64,000 nt of DNA from an uncultured Lachnospiraceae bacterium (GTDB lineage: Bacteria; Bacillota; Clostridia; Lachnospirales; Lachnospiraceae), in the NCBI GenBank assembly GCA_900548905.1, contig URMK01000020.1:37351-101350 (forward strand), read 5' to 3'. Each line of letters starts with the position of its first letter. Within the stretch, counting starts at the first letter, position 1. Both the position numbers and the translations under genes were made by a program. The notes under the pieces are model-generated. The model worked only from the letters and a program-made list of their open reading frames with translations. It was not told the origin of the DNA and searched no databases. This document shows, one piece after another, positions 32,636-42,411 of the stretch.

Positions 32636-35623
32636 TTATTCAGCGCAGTAAATGCACCGACCTGCCGGACAATTGCCTTCCTCTTTCTTTTGCAGATATA
32701 TTTCCACTTGGTTCTCATAATTGTCCGGGAGTACCTTTTCTTCATAGGTGTAATTTCCCCAGGCCATATCTCCCCGCCCGGCAGGAAGAGATCCGCCTCC
32801 CAAATCATAATAAAGCACTTGGTTCAGATTCATGGCAATTTCATCTCCCTGATAAGAATCCTCGTCACGGGCAAGCCCCATACGCAGGATAAGCCCTTCC
32901 TCTGCCGGATATACGGCCACCCCCGCCTTCCCCTGCCCCGCGGATGCACAGGCATATATCAGGTTCTCGCGGGAAGCCCGGAAGTCATTAGTACCATGTA
33001 CCGAATCCTTGTATCCCCTTAAAATAAAATCTTTTTCATCATAGCTCCAGGAGTAAGCCGGGGGCTTTCGGTAGTTTTCTTCCAGTTCCTGTCCCAAAAC
33101 ATCTTTCCGGTAAAACCATGCAGTGCCTTCCTGTCTTCCGATATGATCCGCGGGATAACAGCTATAAAGCGTTTTTCTCCGGAAATCGTACTTTTTAATA
33201 TTGGCAGATAAAAGATAGCGGATCCCCATTTCACAGCAAAGATATGCAGGCGGATTGTGTACCTGACAGAAAGTAAGGAATCTGCCCCCCGGATAGAATG
33301 TTACCTCAAAACGTACGGATACCTCATCAAATCCATATTTTCTCCCGTCCTCGTCCAGGAACCGCTGTCCGCCGTACCTGCCTTCTGTCAGCAGTTTTAC
33401 CGAATTCGCCTGCTTTTTAACCTGAATGGAATCCATAATCCAGGAGGTTATGTCTATGCAGAAATCACCGTCATGGAATCTCGGCCACGCGGTCGCCTTG
33501 TAATACAATCCTTTAAAATTCAGATATGGACCGCTTACAATAAGCTTCTCTCCTTCGCTGCTCTCCCCTGAAAAAAGTCCTGTTTCCTTGTCAACTGTAA
33601 AAAGAAATCCCTCCTCCCAAATTAGAAAACTGTCTTGTGTCTCCTCCAGACGGAAAATTGAGGAAAAAGGCTGTATAGACTCTTCTGAAGCCCTCACTTC
33701 ATTGGAGTTCCCCCAGTCCTTACCGTAAGATAAAGACAGAATTTCTTTATCCAGCAGTAATTTCCCATGTTGGTAAAAACACAATACCAGCCTTTTGTTC
33801 CCGTAAAACTGTTCCAAGGGAACCTTCAAACAGCCTTTTGTTCCCGGAGAAATATCCTCCGGGACTACCAGGCAGGTATTGGCCATATCCTCTTCCTGAT
33901 ATACCCTCACTTCCATTTCCATCAGATTAGTGGTATTAAACCGGTTGTATACCGGAATTTCCAGGAATTCCTGTCCTTCCCTGATGAGATATGAAAGACA
34001 CAGCGTAAGTACCGGGCTGTAGGCCTTTTTTACCAGCCAGTGCTCCGGTTTTTTACGCATCCATTTATCTATAATCCCCCACTGCCCAAAACCGCCGTTA
34101 CCTATTCTGCCGTCAGGGAACATCAGAACAAAGTCCCCCAAAGCAAAAATACCGGTTCCGATCACTCCCTCAGCCTCATACAGAGTATCCCATCCTTTTT
34201 TAATGGAAAGCCCCCAGGCATTCCTTATTCCCGGATCCCGGCACAGCGTTCCCAGGGCATGGGTGGAAATATGTGTGTACTCATCATAAACCGAACCATC
34301 CGGATATATTTCATTATACAACGGATAATGGTAGGCATTGATATCTGCATGGCTGCTCTTCCACGTGCCTGTTGTCAGGCGCCCCGGATCCCGGCTGCGG
34401 GCATAGTCCACTTCCGCCTTCAGATTGGATCCCCAGTCGGATTCATTGGCAAACTCCCAGAAAATAATGGAGGGATGGTTCCGTAAGGATTCCACCATAT
34501 GCGAAAATTGTTCCATGTACCTTTCCCGGTATTTGGGTTTATCACAGGAATGCCTTACTACCGGAAAACCCAGCGTATCATAACGTTCCTGCTGAAAGGT
34601 GACCGGCGTGCATACCTGCAGATAAATCCCATATTTATCACAGCATTCATAATAAGCTTTCTGCTCCGGATACACGGACAGCCTGATATAATTAATGTTC
34701 GCTTCTTTCATTAAGCGGATTTCTTGTTCTATTTGTTCCGGGGTAAACTGCTTTCCCTGAATCGGATCCAGGCTGTATCTTGTAATACCGTGCAGCTTGG
34801 TACGCTGCCCGTTTATATACAGCTCATTCCCCCTCTTATGAACGGAACGTACGCCCACATTCCATCTATTTTCATACTCTCCGTCTGACAGACTCGTCCG
34901 ATACCGGAGCGACAGTCTGTACAGGTATGGATGCTCGGCATCCCACAAACAGGGATTTTCTATTGGAATAGCCAGATCCCACTGTACTGCTTTCTCCCCT
35001 TTATCCATTATGCAACAGGAACTGCTGAATATCTCTTCCCCCTCCTGTGACATGAAAACCAACTGTCCGGAAATACTGTCCCCCGGTAAAATTTCCGCTT
35101 CCATATGAAGCTTCAGTTCCGCCCGCCGGTCTTGTTCCGGCAGCCACCCGGTTTCATACCGGCATACGGTAAACAGGCTTTGTTCCAAGGCGGTCAGCCG
35201 CATATTATGAAGGAAACCTACCATTCCGGGATCCCCGGGGCGCCTGGGTGAACTACTGAAGGAATCGCTCCTGCTCACACAGCGAAGCACAATTTCCGCT
35301 GTTTTTCCCGGTTCCAGTTGTTTCGTTAATTCTATAGGACAGTCCATATATGGAATTCTGTTAACCGCTGCCGTTTTTTTGTCCACTATAATTTCCGTAT
35401 CATCATGTATGGCAGCCATCTCCAGAAAAATCCTTTTTCCCCGGAATACCTCCGGTACATGCACCAGCCGCCTGTATTCATATATGTTATCCGTAACAAT
35501 ATGCATCCCCATGGCATACAAATCTCCCGGAATCTGCACATAACGCCCCGGCTCTTCCCCCGCGAACTCCCAGGATCCATTTAAACTCAACTCCTTTGCA
35601 CCTTTATCCGGAATAATAACCAT
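32636..35623 (-). CDS. Glycoside hydrolase family 2 enzyme (beta-galactosidase-like)
   Basis: A 995-residue enzyme with no signal peptide, so cytosolic. The N-terminal sugar-binding jelly roll starts ELSLNGSWEFAGEEPGRYVQ and an immunoglobulin-like domain follows (about 170-270). The TIM barrel has FWEFANESDWG, whose Glu in NES is the acid/base. The nucleophile is not obvious; it may lie in the segment YEAEGVIGTGIF. The ATG at 35623 follows AGGGGG. The last 13 residues (GNCPAGRCIYCAE) are encoded by a dispersed repeat. It is the last gene of the operon with the binding protein and permeases, so it should cleave the imported glycoside. Galactosidase, glucuronidase and mannosidase are all possible. 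Confidence 0.85.
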   Translation of the reverse strand: MVIIPDKGAKELSLNGSWEFAGEEPGRYVQIPGDLYAMGMHIVTDNIYEYRRLVHVPEVFRGKRIFLEMAAIHDDTEIIVDKKTAAVNRIPYMDCPIELTKQLEPGKTAEIVLRCVSRSDSFSSSPRRPGDPGMVGFLHNMRLTALEQSLFTVCRYETGWLPEQDRRAELKLHMEAEILPGDSISGQLVFMSQEGEEIFSSSCCIMDKGEKAVQWDLAIPIENPCLWDAEHPYLYRLSLRYRTSLSDGEYENRWNVGVRSVHKRGNELYINGQRTKLHGITRYSLDPIQGKQFTPEQIEQEIRLMKEANINYIRLSVYPEQKAYYECCDKYGIYLQVCTPVTFQQERYDTLGFPVVRHSCDKPKYRERYMEQFSHMVESLRNHPSIIFWEFANESDWGSNLKAEVDYARSRDPGRLTTGTWKSSHADINAYHYPLYNEIYPDGSVYDEYTHISTHALGTLCRDPGIRNAWGLSIKKGWDTLYEAEGVIGTGIFALGDFVLMFPDGRIGNGGFGQWGIIDKWMRKKPEHWLVKKAYSPVLTLCLSYLIREGQEFLEIPVYNRFNTTNLMEMEVRVYQEEDMANTCLVVPEDISPGTKGCLKVPLEQFYGNKRLVLCFYQHGKLLLDKEILSLSYGKDWGNSNEVRASEESIQPFSSIFRLEETQDSFLIWEEGFLFTVDKETGLFSGESSEGEKLIVSGPYLNFKGLYYKATAWPRFHDGDFCIDITSWIMDSIQVKKQANSVKLLTEGRYGGQRFLDEDGRKYGFDEVSVRFEVTFYPGGRFLTFCQVHNPPAYLCCEMGIRYLLSANIKKYDFRRKTLYSCYPADHIGRQEGTAWFYRKDVLGQELEENYRKPPAYSWSYDEKDFILRGYKDSVHGTNDFRASRENLIYACASAGQGKAGVAVYPAEEGLILRMGLARDEDSYQGDEIAMNLNQVLYYDLGGGSLPAGRGDMAWGNYTYEEKVLPDNYENQVEIYLQKKEEGNCPAGRCIYCAE
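32638..32675. repeat. Degenerate dispersed repeat forming the GH2 3' end
   Basis: GCGCAGTAAATGCACCGACC followed by TGCCGGACAATTGCC resembles copies A (5331-5380) and B (14917-14962). It supplies the final codons and the stop of the GH2 gene. Confidence 0.5.
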
Positions 35624-35695
35624 ACGATTTCCCCCTGTCCTTATCCGATGCAAAAACAGGATGCTGCCGCTGCAACACCCCGCCTTTGCCGTCCT

Positions 35696-37315
35696 TTAGT
35701 TTGCCGTATATTCAGCGTACTGCCTTTTTGCTTCTTCAATTAATTTGTCATATCCTGCTGCCGTCAACTGGACCTTCAGTTCCTCAAGAGCCTTATCCAC
35801 ATCCGGTACATTGCCGATGGCAATCGGGTAGAAATATTGAATCCATACATTCTGTACATTGGAAAATTCGGACTTAACGCTGTCGGTTGAAAAGGTAAAT
35901 CCAATGTTGGGATCATCAATCAACACACCGTCTATCAGCTTATTATTCAATTCTATGTAATCATCGGTCCAGGAAGCGCGCGGCGGCTGTATGTTTTTAT
36001 TGATAAACCAGAAGCCCGTATTTTCCCAGTTATAAGAAGTAGTATCGGCTGTTACTCCTTCAGGATAATCAACTTTTCCTTCTTCATTGATTACATAGTT
36101 CTTCCCTTCGATACCGTACTGAAGCAGGGTATTGTACCTGGTATCATTCATAATCAGATCCATAGCTGCCAGAGTCCGCTCCGGATTCTGACAGGTTGCG
36201 GCAAGAGCAAATCCGTTATTGGTATAAGAGTTTTTAGCGACATGGCTGCTGGCGTTATCTGTAAGAACTATCTGGGGAATCCAGCCGTTTTCCGCACATT
36301 TTGCGAGGGTTCTCTGCATGCCGAGCGTGTTATCATTGGAAATTCCTGAAATTCCCTGTTCAAAATTATCATTACTCTGGGTTGTAGCCGCAAGGATATC
36401 TTTATTTATGTATCCTGCATCGTACCATTCTTTCATTTTAACAACAGCCTCTTTCAAATAACCATAAACAGGTTCGTCAAAGATGGAGTATACACCATCG
36501 GCAGTTTCCTTTCCGTCAAATGCATAAACCAGCCCGCATTTATTGGCATCCGTAAAACTTGCATCCTTCGCTGTCATCAGTGCAAAAATAGGAGCCAGGA
36601 GGTCATAGGAATTGTCCATATTCATCGGAATCATTGAAGGCTCGTTTTCCTTAATCGCACCGAGGTATTCATCCATATCCCAAATCGTCTCTACCTTGCT
36701 TAAATCCACACCGTATTTATCAGCCAGATCTTTCCGTACGATCCACCCTCCGGCCTTGACATCCGGGGTCGATGTGGGAACCATAAAAATCTTACCGTCC
36801 AGGGATACCTGTTCCCAGGCCGCATCCGTGATATATTCACTATAAAGCGGCATACACCGGTTTACCATATCCATGTCGATTTCCATAAAAGCATTTTTAT
36901 TTGCTTCCGCAGCATAATGGCACCAGTCCGCAGTATAAATCCAGTCAATTTCCTCTCCTGCCGCAAGAAGCAGAGGATATTTGGAATCCAGGACACCCCA
37001 GTCAATAAAATTAATTTCCATCTCACAGTTGAGATCTGCCCTGAGCATCTGGTTCATTTCTTCCATAACCTCATTAAAAGCCGGCTCCGGCGCACCAAGC
37101 AGATATCCATAAAGCTTAACGAACTCAGAGGTATCAAGGGCGGACTGCTGTCCCTCCTGTGTTTCCCCTGTATCCTGCGCCATACTTTCCGCAGCGGTGT
37201 TTTCCGGTACATCTGTTGAACTTTGTGTTCCTGTGCTTTCCGCCTTGGAACAGCCCGTCAGGATCGTACTGCAGCAAAGCACTGCTGTCAGTAGTAAACT
37301 GATTTTCTTTCTCAT
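35696..37315 (-). CDS. Extracellular solute-binding lipoprotein (LplA-like)
   Basis: A 539-residue family 1 binding protein. The signal peptide of about 21 residues ends in LTGC with Cys22, then a Thr/Ser/Glu-rich linker. The start at 37315 follows GGAGGG at good spacing; the frame continues open to 37354. It is encoded with two permeases and a GH2 enzyme and would capture an oligosaccharide. Its paralogue in the second locus is at 56473-58266. Confidence 0.9.
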   Translation of the reverse strand: MRKKISLLLTAVLCCSTILTGCSKAESTGTQSSTDVPENTAAESMAQDTGETQEGQQSALDTSEFVKLYGYLLGAPEPAFNEVMEEMNQMLRADLNCEMEINFIDWGVLDSKYPLLLAAGEEIDWIYTADWCHYAAEANKNAFMEIDMDMVNRCMPLYSEYITDAAWEQVSLDGKIFMVPTSTPDVKAGGWIVRKDLADKYGVDLSKVETIWDMDEYLGAIKENEPSMIPMNMDNSYDLLAPIFALMTAKDASFTDANKCGLVYAFDGKETADGVYSIFDEPVYGYLKEAVVKMKEWYDAGYINKDILAATTQSNDNFEQGISGISNDNTLGMQRTLAKCAENGWIPQIVLTDNASSHVAKNSYTNNGFALAATCQNPERTLAAMDLIMNDTRYNTLLQYGIEGKNYVINEEGKVDYPEGVTADTTSYNWENTGFWFINKNIQPPRASWTDDYIELNNKLIDGVLIDDPNIGFTFSTDSVKSEFSNVQNVWIQYFYPIAIGNVPDVDKALEELKVQLTAAGYDKLIEEAKRQYAEYTAN

Positions 37316-37372
37316 TGTAAACCCTCCTACTATAACTATTTTCTCTCGTTCCAAACGAGTTGAAACCTTTTG

Positions 37373-38287
37373 TCAGCCCTTTACCGCCCCGATTGTCATA
37401 CCCGCCACAAAATATTTCTGCACAAACGGATACAGGAAAATAATAGGCCCTGTGGCAATTACGGTCATGGCCAGTTTTAGAGATTCCTTCGGTGTATTTA
37501 CCACCACCGGCGCATTTACCATACTGGATGCATAGGTTGCACTGGAAAGGATCTGGTACAGCGTGTACTGCAGCGAATGAAGATTTTCATTTTTAACAAA
37601 CATCATACCTGTCCACCAGTCATTCCAATAGGTCAGTGCCGTAAACAAACCGATAGACGCCAGGGCCGCTTTAGAGATGGGCAGTACCACCTTTAGAAAA
37701 ATGGTAAATTCACCGGCACCATCAATCTTGGCTGCTTCGAACAGGGAATCCGGTACGGAACCGTTAAAAAAATTCTTAAGGATTAAAATATTAAACACGC
37801 TGAACATGGGCGAGAGCAGAAGTACCCAAAAGGTATTTCCCAAATGCAGGTATTTCATCAGAATCATATAATAAGACATCAGGCCGCCATTGAACAACGT
37901 GGTAAAAAACAGGAAAAAAGCGAGCACGTTCCTGTATTGTACATCCTTTCTGTACATTACATAAGCTGCCATGGATGAAAAGAACAGAGAGCAGAAAGTT
38001 CCGATAACGGTAACTGCAATTGTTACTCCATAGGCACGAAGTATTTTCAAAGGCATCAGAAACACAAGCTCATAGGCCGCTGTCGAAAATTCCGCCGGCC
38101 AGATACTGTAACCGGTAGTAATTATAGATTTTTCCGACGCAAAGGAATTAATTACAAGCATAAAAAAAGGAAGAAAAGCCAGCAATGCAACTATTGTCAG
38201 AAAAATATAGGCTAAAATATTGAATATAATCTGATCCGGGCCTGCGGATACCTTTCCTGATGTTTTTCCGATTTTTTTACGAACCAT
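37373..38287 (-). CDS. Carbohydrate ABC transporter permease (LplC/YtcP-like)
   Basis: A 304-residue permease with six hydrophobic segments. The EAA loop that meets the ATPase reads FEAAKIDGAGEFTIFLKVVLPISKAAL. The ending PFVQKYFVAGMTIGAVKG is typical of this subfamily. The start at 38287 follows GGGGGT. It pairs with the permease encoded at 38301-39245 and the binding protein at 35696-37315. No ATPase gene is in the locus. Confidence 0.92.
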   Translation of the reverse strand: MVRKKIGKTSGKVSAGPDQIIFNILAYIFLTIVALLAFLPFFMLVINSFASEKSIITTGYSIWPAEFSTAAYELVFLMPLKILRAYGVTIAVTVIGTFCSLFFSSMAAYVMYRKDVQYRNVLAFFLFFTTLFNGGLMSYYMILMKYLHLGNTFWVLLLSPMFSVFNILILKNFFNGSVPDSLFEAAKIDGAGEFTIFLKVVLPISKAALASIGLFTALTYWNDWWTGMMFVKNENLHSLQYTLYQILSSATYASSMVNAPVVVNTPKESLKLAMTVIATGPIIFLYPFVQKYFVAGMTIGAVKG

Positions 38288-38300
38288 TATTTTACCCCCT

Positions 38301-39245
38301 TTAGAACAACGCATAATCCGGCTCCACCTTCTTTACAATCCAGTTGGCCAGTACAATGATAACAAAGCAGAGCACAGACTGATATAATCCGGCGGCCGAT
38401 GCCATCCCCCAGTCCCCCAAATCGATAAGAGAACGGAATACCAGGGTATCTATAATATCCGTAGCATTCATAAGAACACCATTTTTTCCAATGAGCTGGT
38501 AAAACATGTCGAAATCGCCTCTCATAATTTTTCCCAGCCCCATAAGCACCAGGATTACTATTGTTGGCCTCAGACATGGGATCGTGATATAACGCACACG
38601 CTGGAACACATTGGCTCCATCTATTTTAGCCGCTTCATAGCATTCCTGGTCAATACCCATAATTGCCGCAAGATAAAGAACACTTCCATATCCGATAGAT
38701 TTCCACACATATAAAAATGGAAGCAGGAAATACCAATATGCAGGAGTGGAATATACACTTACGGGTTCTCTGCCGAAGAATTTTAAAACCGTATTAACAA
38801 TGCCATATTCATAATTACAGAAATTATACATAAAGGCGGAAACCACTACCCAGGAGATAAAATAAGGAAGAAACATCATAGATTGGGAAACCTTTTTGAA
38901 AACCTTATTGTTTACCTCCGCAATAAACACGGCTGCCATTACCGAAAATACCGTATATAAAAACAGGAAAACCAGATTATACAGCACCGTATTTTTTGTT
39001 ACCAAAAGGGCCTTTCCACTGCTGAAAAAGAATTTGAAATTTTCCCATCCGATCCACGGACTCCCGAACAGGCCGTCCCTGTAATTAAATTCTTTAAAGG
39101 CAACTACAATACCCGTCATCGGAAAATAAGCAAATATCAAAAAATAAATACCCACAGGAAGAAACATCAGATATAAAATCTTATTCCGTTTGATCTCCTG
39201 CAGAAAGGTTCTTTTAGGTCTAAACCCATTTTTTTTCGTTCCCAA
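38301..39245 (-). CDS. Carbohydrate ABC transporter permease (LplB/YtnP-type)
   Basis: A permease of about 314 residues with six hydrophobic segments and the EAA loop YEAAKIDGANVFQRVRYITIPCL. Two starts compete. The ATG at 39260 has almost no ribosome site. The TTG at 39245 has GGAGGA seven bases upstream, a signal that lies within the first codons of the longer frame, so TTG is preferred here. It heads the minus-strand operon; a TATACT -10 lies upstream. It is divergent from the YesN-type regulator. Confidence 0.9.
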   Translation of the reverse strand: MGTKKNGFRPKRTFLQEIKRNKILYLMFLPVGIYFLIFAYFPMTGIVVAFKEFNYRDGLFGSPWIGWENFKFFFSSGKALLVTKNTVLYNLVFLFLYTVFSVMAAVFIAEVNNKVFKKVSQSMMFLPYFISWVVVSAFMYNFCNYEYGIVNTVLKFFGREPVSVYSTPAYWYFLLPFLYVWKSIGYGSVLYLAAIMGIDQECYEAAKIDGANVFQRVRYITIPCLRPTIVILVLMGLGKIMRGDFDMFYQLIGKNGVLMNATDIIDTLVFRSLIDLGDWGMASAAGLYQSVLCFVIIVLANWIVKKVEPDYALF

Positions 39246-39375
39246 ACTTTTCTCCTCCATTCCCGCTGCTCAAATACTGAGTTTAGTATAGGATACCTGT
39301 CTGTTTTTCTCCATAAGTAAACTTTTGATACTTCTTTGAAATATTTTTGTCTTTCTTTAAAAAATCTTTAAAATA

Positions 39376-39403
39376 TTGCGTTGCTTTTTACTCATGTTAT
39401 AAT
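39376..39403 (+). promoter_or_regulatory. Promoter of the first YesN-YesM pair
   Basis: TTGCGT (39376-39381) and TATAAT (39398-39403) are 16 bases apart, about 50 bases before the regulator start. Confidence 0.5.
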
Positions 39404-39453
39404 AAACTAACAGATTTATTTCATGATTTGGGGCGATATCCGGGGGGTGCCAT

Positions 39454-40557
39454 ATGATTAACCTTTTAATTGTTGATGACGAAAAAACAACAAGGGATAC
39501 TTTATACACTAAAATTGACTGGTCGGGGCTTGGGATCACTTCCGTAGCCACTGCCAGAAACGGCCTGGATGCCTTGGCTGTCTGTCAGGATTTCCAGCCG
39601 GATATCTGCCTTTGCGATGTAAAAATGCCAAAGATGAACGGCATTCAGTTGGGGTACTGTCTGCGTGAAAAATTCCCGGAATGCAAAATCATATATCTCA
39701 GCGGATACTGCGATAAGGAATACCTGAAATCCGCCATTGAACTTCAGGTCGTAAGCTATATTGAAAAACCCATCGTGCTTTCCGAAATCAGGGAGGTTAT
39801 CAACAAAACAGCCGGTTCCATCATTTTAAAAAAAGCGGAATCACTGCAACAGGAGGTTAACGGCCTTACTCTTAACAATTTCTATGGCGCTCCTGTTACG
39901 GAAGGACATTCCTATGAATTTCCCAAATCCTCTATTGTCAGGCTGAGATATCTTCTGCATAATTCGCCCGGACAAACATCAGAAATGATAACCGGTATTA
40001 CATCCGACATTGCAGAATGTATGGACAGGCGAATCTATTATATAACCGGCATTTATTATCAGTTTCTGTCGGTTATCCTCAATACCTGCCGTGAATCGGC
40101 GCAGCCAAGCCCTTTTTCTGGAGAAGATGAAAATAATATGTGGAAAGAAATCCATACCCTCAGTACTTTGAAACAACTGTCCGATTATATCCTTTCTATA
40201 CTGAACAGCCTGCCTGATACCGTATACTCCGACAATCCTGTCATCAGCCGTGTCATAGATTCCATTCATAGCAGTTACAAAGACACAAACCTTTCCGTAT
40301 CCCAGATAGCGGATGCCATGTTTATGAACAAAACCTACCTATGCTCCGTTTTTAAAAAAGAAACCGGAAAAACCATAAATGAATATATTACGGAAACAAG
40401 AATGGAAACGGCAAAACTTCTTCTTCATCAACAGGATATCCGTTTTTATGAAATCTCCGGCATGGTTGGCATAAATGACCCCAATTATTTTTCTACTCTT
40501 TTCAAAAAATACACAGGTCTCTCACCGTCTGAATATCAGGAGAAATATTGCCGATGA
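39454..40557 (+). CDS. Response regulator with AraC-type DNA-binding domain (YesN-like)
   Basis: A 367-residue regulator. The receiver has the acidic pocket VDDEKTTRD and phospho-acceptor Asp55 in CLCDVKMPKMNG. The C-terminal double helix-turn-helix (about 268-367) contains VSQIADAMFMNKTYLCSVFK and ISGMVGINDPNYFSTLFKKY. It is divergent from the transporter operon it likely activates. It overlaps the kinase gene by ATGA. In this locus the regulator precedes the kinase, the reverse of the second locus. Confidence 0.92.
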   Translation: MINLLIVDDEKTTRDTLYTKIDWSGLGITSVATARNGLDALAVCQDFQPDICLCDVKMPKMNGIQLGYCLREKFPECKIIYLSGYCDKEYLKSAIELQVVSYIEKPIVLSEIREVINKTAGSIILKKAESLQQEVNGLTLNNFYGAPVTEGHSYEFPKSSIVRLRYLLHNSPGQTSEMITGITSDIAECMDRRIYYITGIYYQFLSVILNTCRESAQPSPFSGEDENNMWKEIHTLSTLKQLSDYILSILNSLPDTVYSDNPVISRVIDSIHSSYKDTNLSVSQIADAMFMNKTYLCSVFKKETGKTINEYITETRMETAKLLLHQQDIRFYEISGMVGINDPNYFSTLFKKYTGLSPSEYQEKYCR

Positions 40558-42332
40558 AACAAAAGATAAACGGTCTTCCAATCCGATATAAATACTTTTT
40601 GTCTTTGCTGGTAATCGTCCTACTTTCCTTTGGCATCTTTGCAGCAATCAATACTTATTACCTGACCTCCGATTCCAAAAAACAAATGGAGGATTCTCTT
40701 CAAAAAACACTGGAGCAAACCTCTGAGCTCCTTATTTATAATACCTCCATGATAAAATACGGCTCCGATATTTTTGTTTATCAGTATGCAGAGGAACCTT
40801 ATTTTACGGAACCGGAAGCTTCCTACCAGAAGACCCCCGGACTTTATACCCTGCATCGGGCACAGCTTACTAAACATCTTTTCAGCCTGCAGGAAATTCC
40901 CAATGTAAATACCATTGATTTGTGCCTGAACAGTTCTTTTGCTAAAGTTTATCCGGGCGACGATATTTATGAACTGGAAGCCTATACGGATAAAAACTGG
41001 TATAATGCCATAAGTAAAAATAAATCCTTTTATACCTGGTCTCTTGGCGGAATCGATGAAACACCTGAAACATATCCGTATATTTCCCTGATACGGAAGA
41101 TCCCAAATGCCCAGGATCTGCGTTCCCTGAATGGTGTTATAGCAGTAAACGTCGATCTGTCTGTACTTACTTCCATTCTGGAACCGGCACAAATAAGTTC
41201 CGATACCTCCGTTTATCTTATGAATGAAAAAAACCAGATTCTTTCCTGCTGTGCCGGCGGACTGTCGGACGACTCTGCACTTCTTGCTTTAAAGGAACAA
41301 TTTCCGGAAAACTGCCCAACTAACAGCAGCTTTTACGCACAGCTGAACCGGCATAAATATCTTATTGGATACTCCTCTATTGATCAAAGTGACTGGCATC
41401 TTGTAATCGCAATACCCTATGCCCAAATCCTGTCCCAAAGCACGAAAATTTACACCAGTATCCTGGTTACCCTGCTTTTAATCCTTCCTTTTGTAATCAT
41501 GGTATCCTATTTGCTTTCTATTCTCATCAGCAAACCGGTCAATACTTTGATAACCAATATGAAAAAAGCGGAAACGGGTGATTTCAATATTCCCATCGCC
41601 CCCTATTCCAAGGATGAAATAGGCGAACTGAACCGGAGCTTTAATGTCATGCTCACCAAGCTTTCCTTACTGTTAGATGAAAGCTACCGTCTGGGTAAAG
41701 AAAAGAAAAATGAACAGCTCAAAGCACTGCAGGTGCAGATCAATCCTCATTTTCTCTACAATACCCTTGATCTGATTAATTTGATGGCCATAAACGGGGA
41801 TACCAGTAAAATACAAACGGCTATCCAGGAGCTTTCTCGTTTTTATAGGCTGAGTCTGAACTCCGGCTCTGATGAAACCACTCTGGCCGATGAACTGGAT
41901 CATATCCGTCACTATGTAAAAATACAAAATCTCCGGTTTGATGACAACATCAATCTGGAAATAGCCGTACCCGCAGAGCTTCTTGCCTTTAAAATGTTTA
42001 AAATTTGTCTCCAGCCTCTGGTGGAAAACGCCATATACCACGGTATTCTGGAAAAGGATTCCGAATCCGGAAGCATACGGATAGAGGCATACCAGGAAGG
42101 TATTTACTTCTATATTCTCATTCGCGATGACGGCGTAGGAATGGATGCGGAAACCATGGAATGGCTGCTGGATAAGCCCCGGGACATTCAGGGAGGCTAT
42201 GGCGTCTATAATGTACAGGAACGGATTAAAATAAATTATGGAAGTGATTGTGGTATTTCCTACGAAAGCCGCCCGGGCTCAGGGACTGCTGCTATTCTGA
42301 AGCTGAAAAAAGATTACCGGGATGACCTGTAG
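40554..42332 (+). CDS. Sensor histidine kinase (YesM-like)
   Basis: A 592-residue kinase. TM1 at about 10-32 and TM2 at about 295-320 bracket an extracellular Cache-like sensor part. HAMP follows, then the His_kinase motif QINPHFLYNTLDLINL with His399, then the ATPase domain with RDDGVGMDAE and GGYGVYNVQERIKINYG. The ATG at 40554 overlaps the regulator stop. It probably senses the transported sugar or a binding-protein complex outside the cell. Confidence 0.92.
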   Translation: MKQKINGLPIRYKYFLSLLVIVLLSFGIFAAINTYYLTSDSKKQMEDSLQKTLEQTSELLIYNTSMIKYGSDIFVYQYAEEPYFTEPEASYQKTPGLYTLHRAQLTKHLFSLQEIPNVNTIDLCLNSSFAKVYPGDDIYELEAYTDKNWYNAISKNKSFYTWSLGGIDETPETYPYISLIRKIPNAQDLRSLNGVIAVNVDLSVLTSILEPAQISSDTSVYLMNEKNQILSCCAGGLSDDSALLALKEQFPENCPTNSSFYAQLNRHKYLIGYSSIDQSDWHLVIAIPYAQILSQSTKIYTSILVTLLLILPFVIMVSYLLSILISKPVNTLITNMKKAETGDFNIPIAPYSKDEIGELNRSFNVMLTKLSLLLDESYRLGKEKKNEQLKALQVQINPHFLYNTLDLINLMAINGDTSKIQTAIQELSRFYRLSLNSGSDETTLADELDHIRHYVKIQNLRFDDNINLEIAVPAELLAFKMFKICLQPLVENAIYHGILEKDSESGSIRIEAYQEGIYFYILIRDDGVGMDAETMEWLLDKPRDIQGGYGVYNVQERIKINYGSDCGISYESRPGSGTAAILKLKKDYRDDL

Positions 42333-42411
42333 GCCTGATGGATATCATTGTATTATCATTAATAATCCGATATTCTATAGGCAGGTTACTTTAAAGGGAG
42401 GATCTTTTTAT

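Noticed and set aside
35624..35653. TTG start ten codons upstream for the GH2 enzyme
   Set aside because: The ATG at 35623 has AGGGGG at good spacing and begins the conserved part; the upstream TTG has none.
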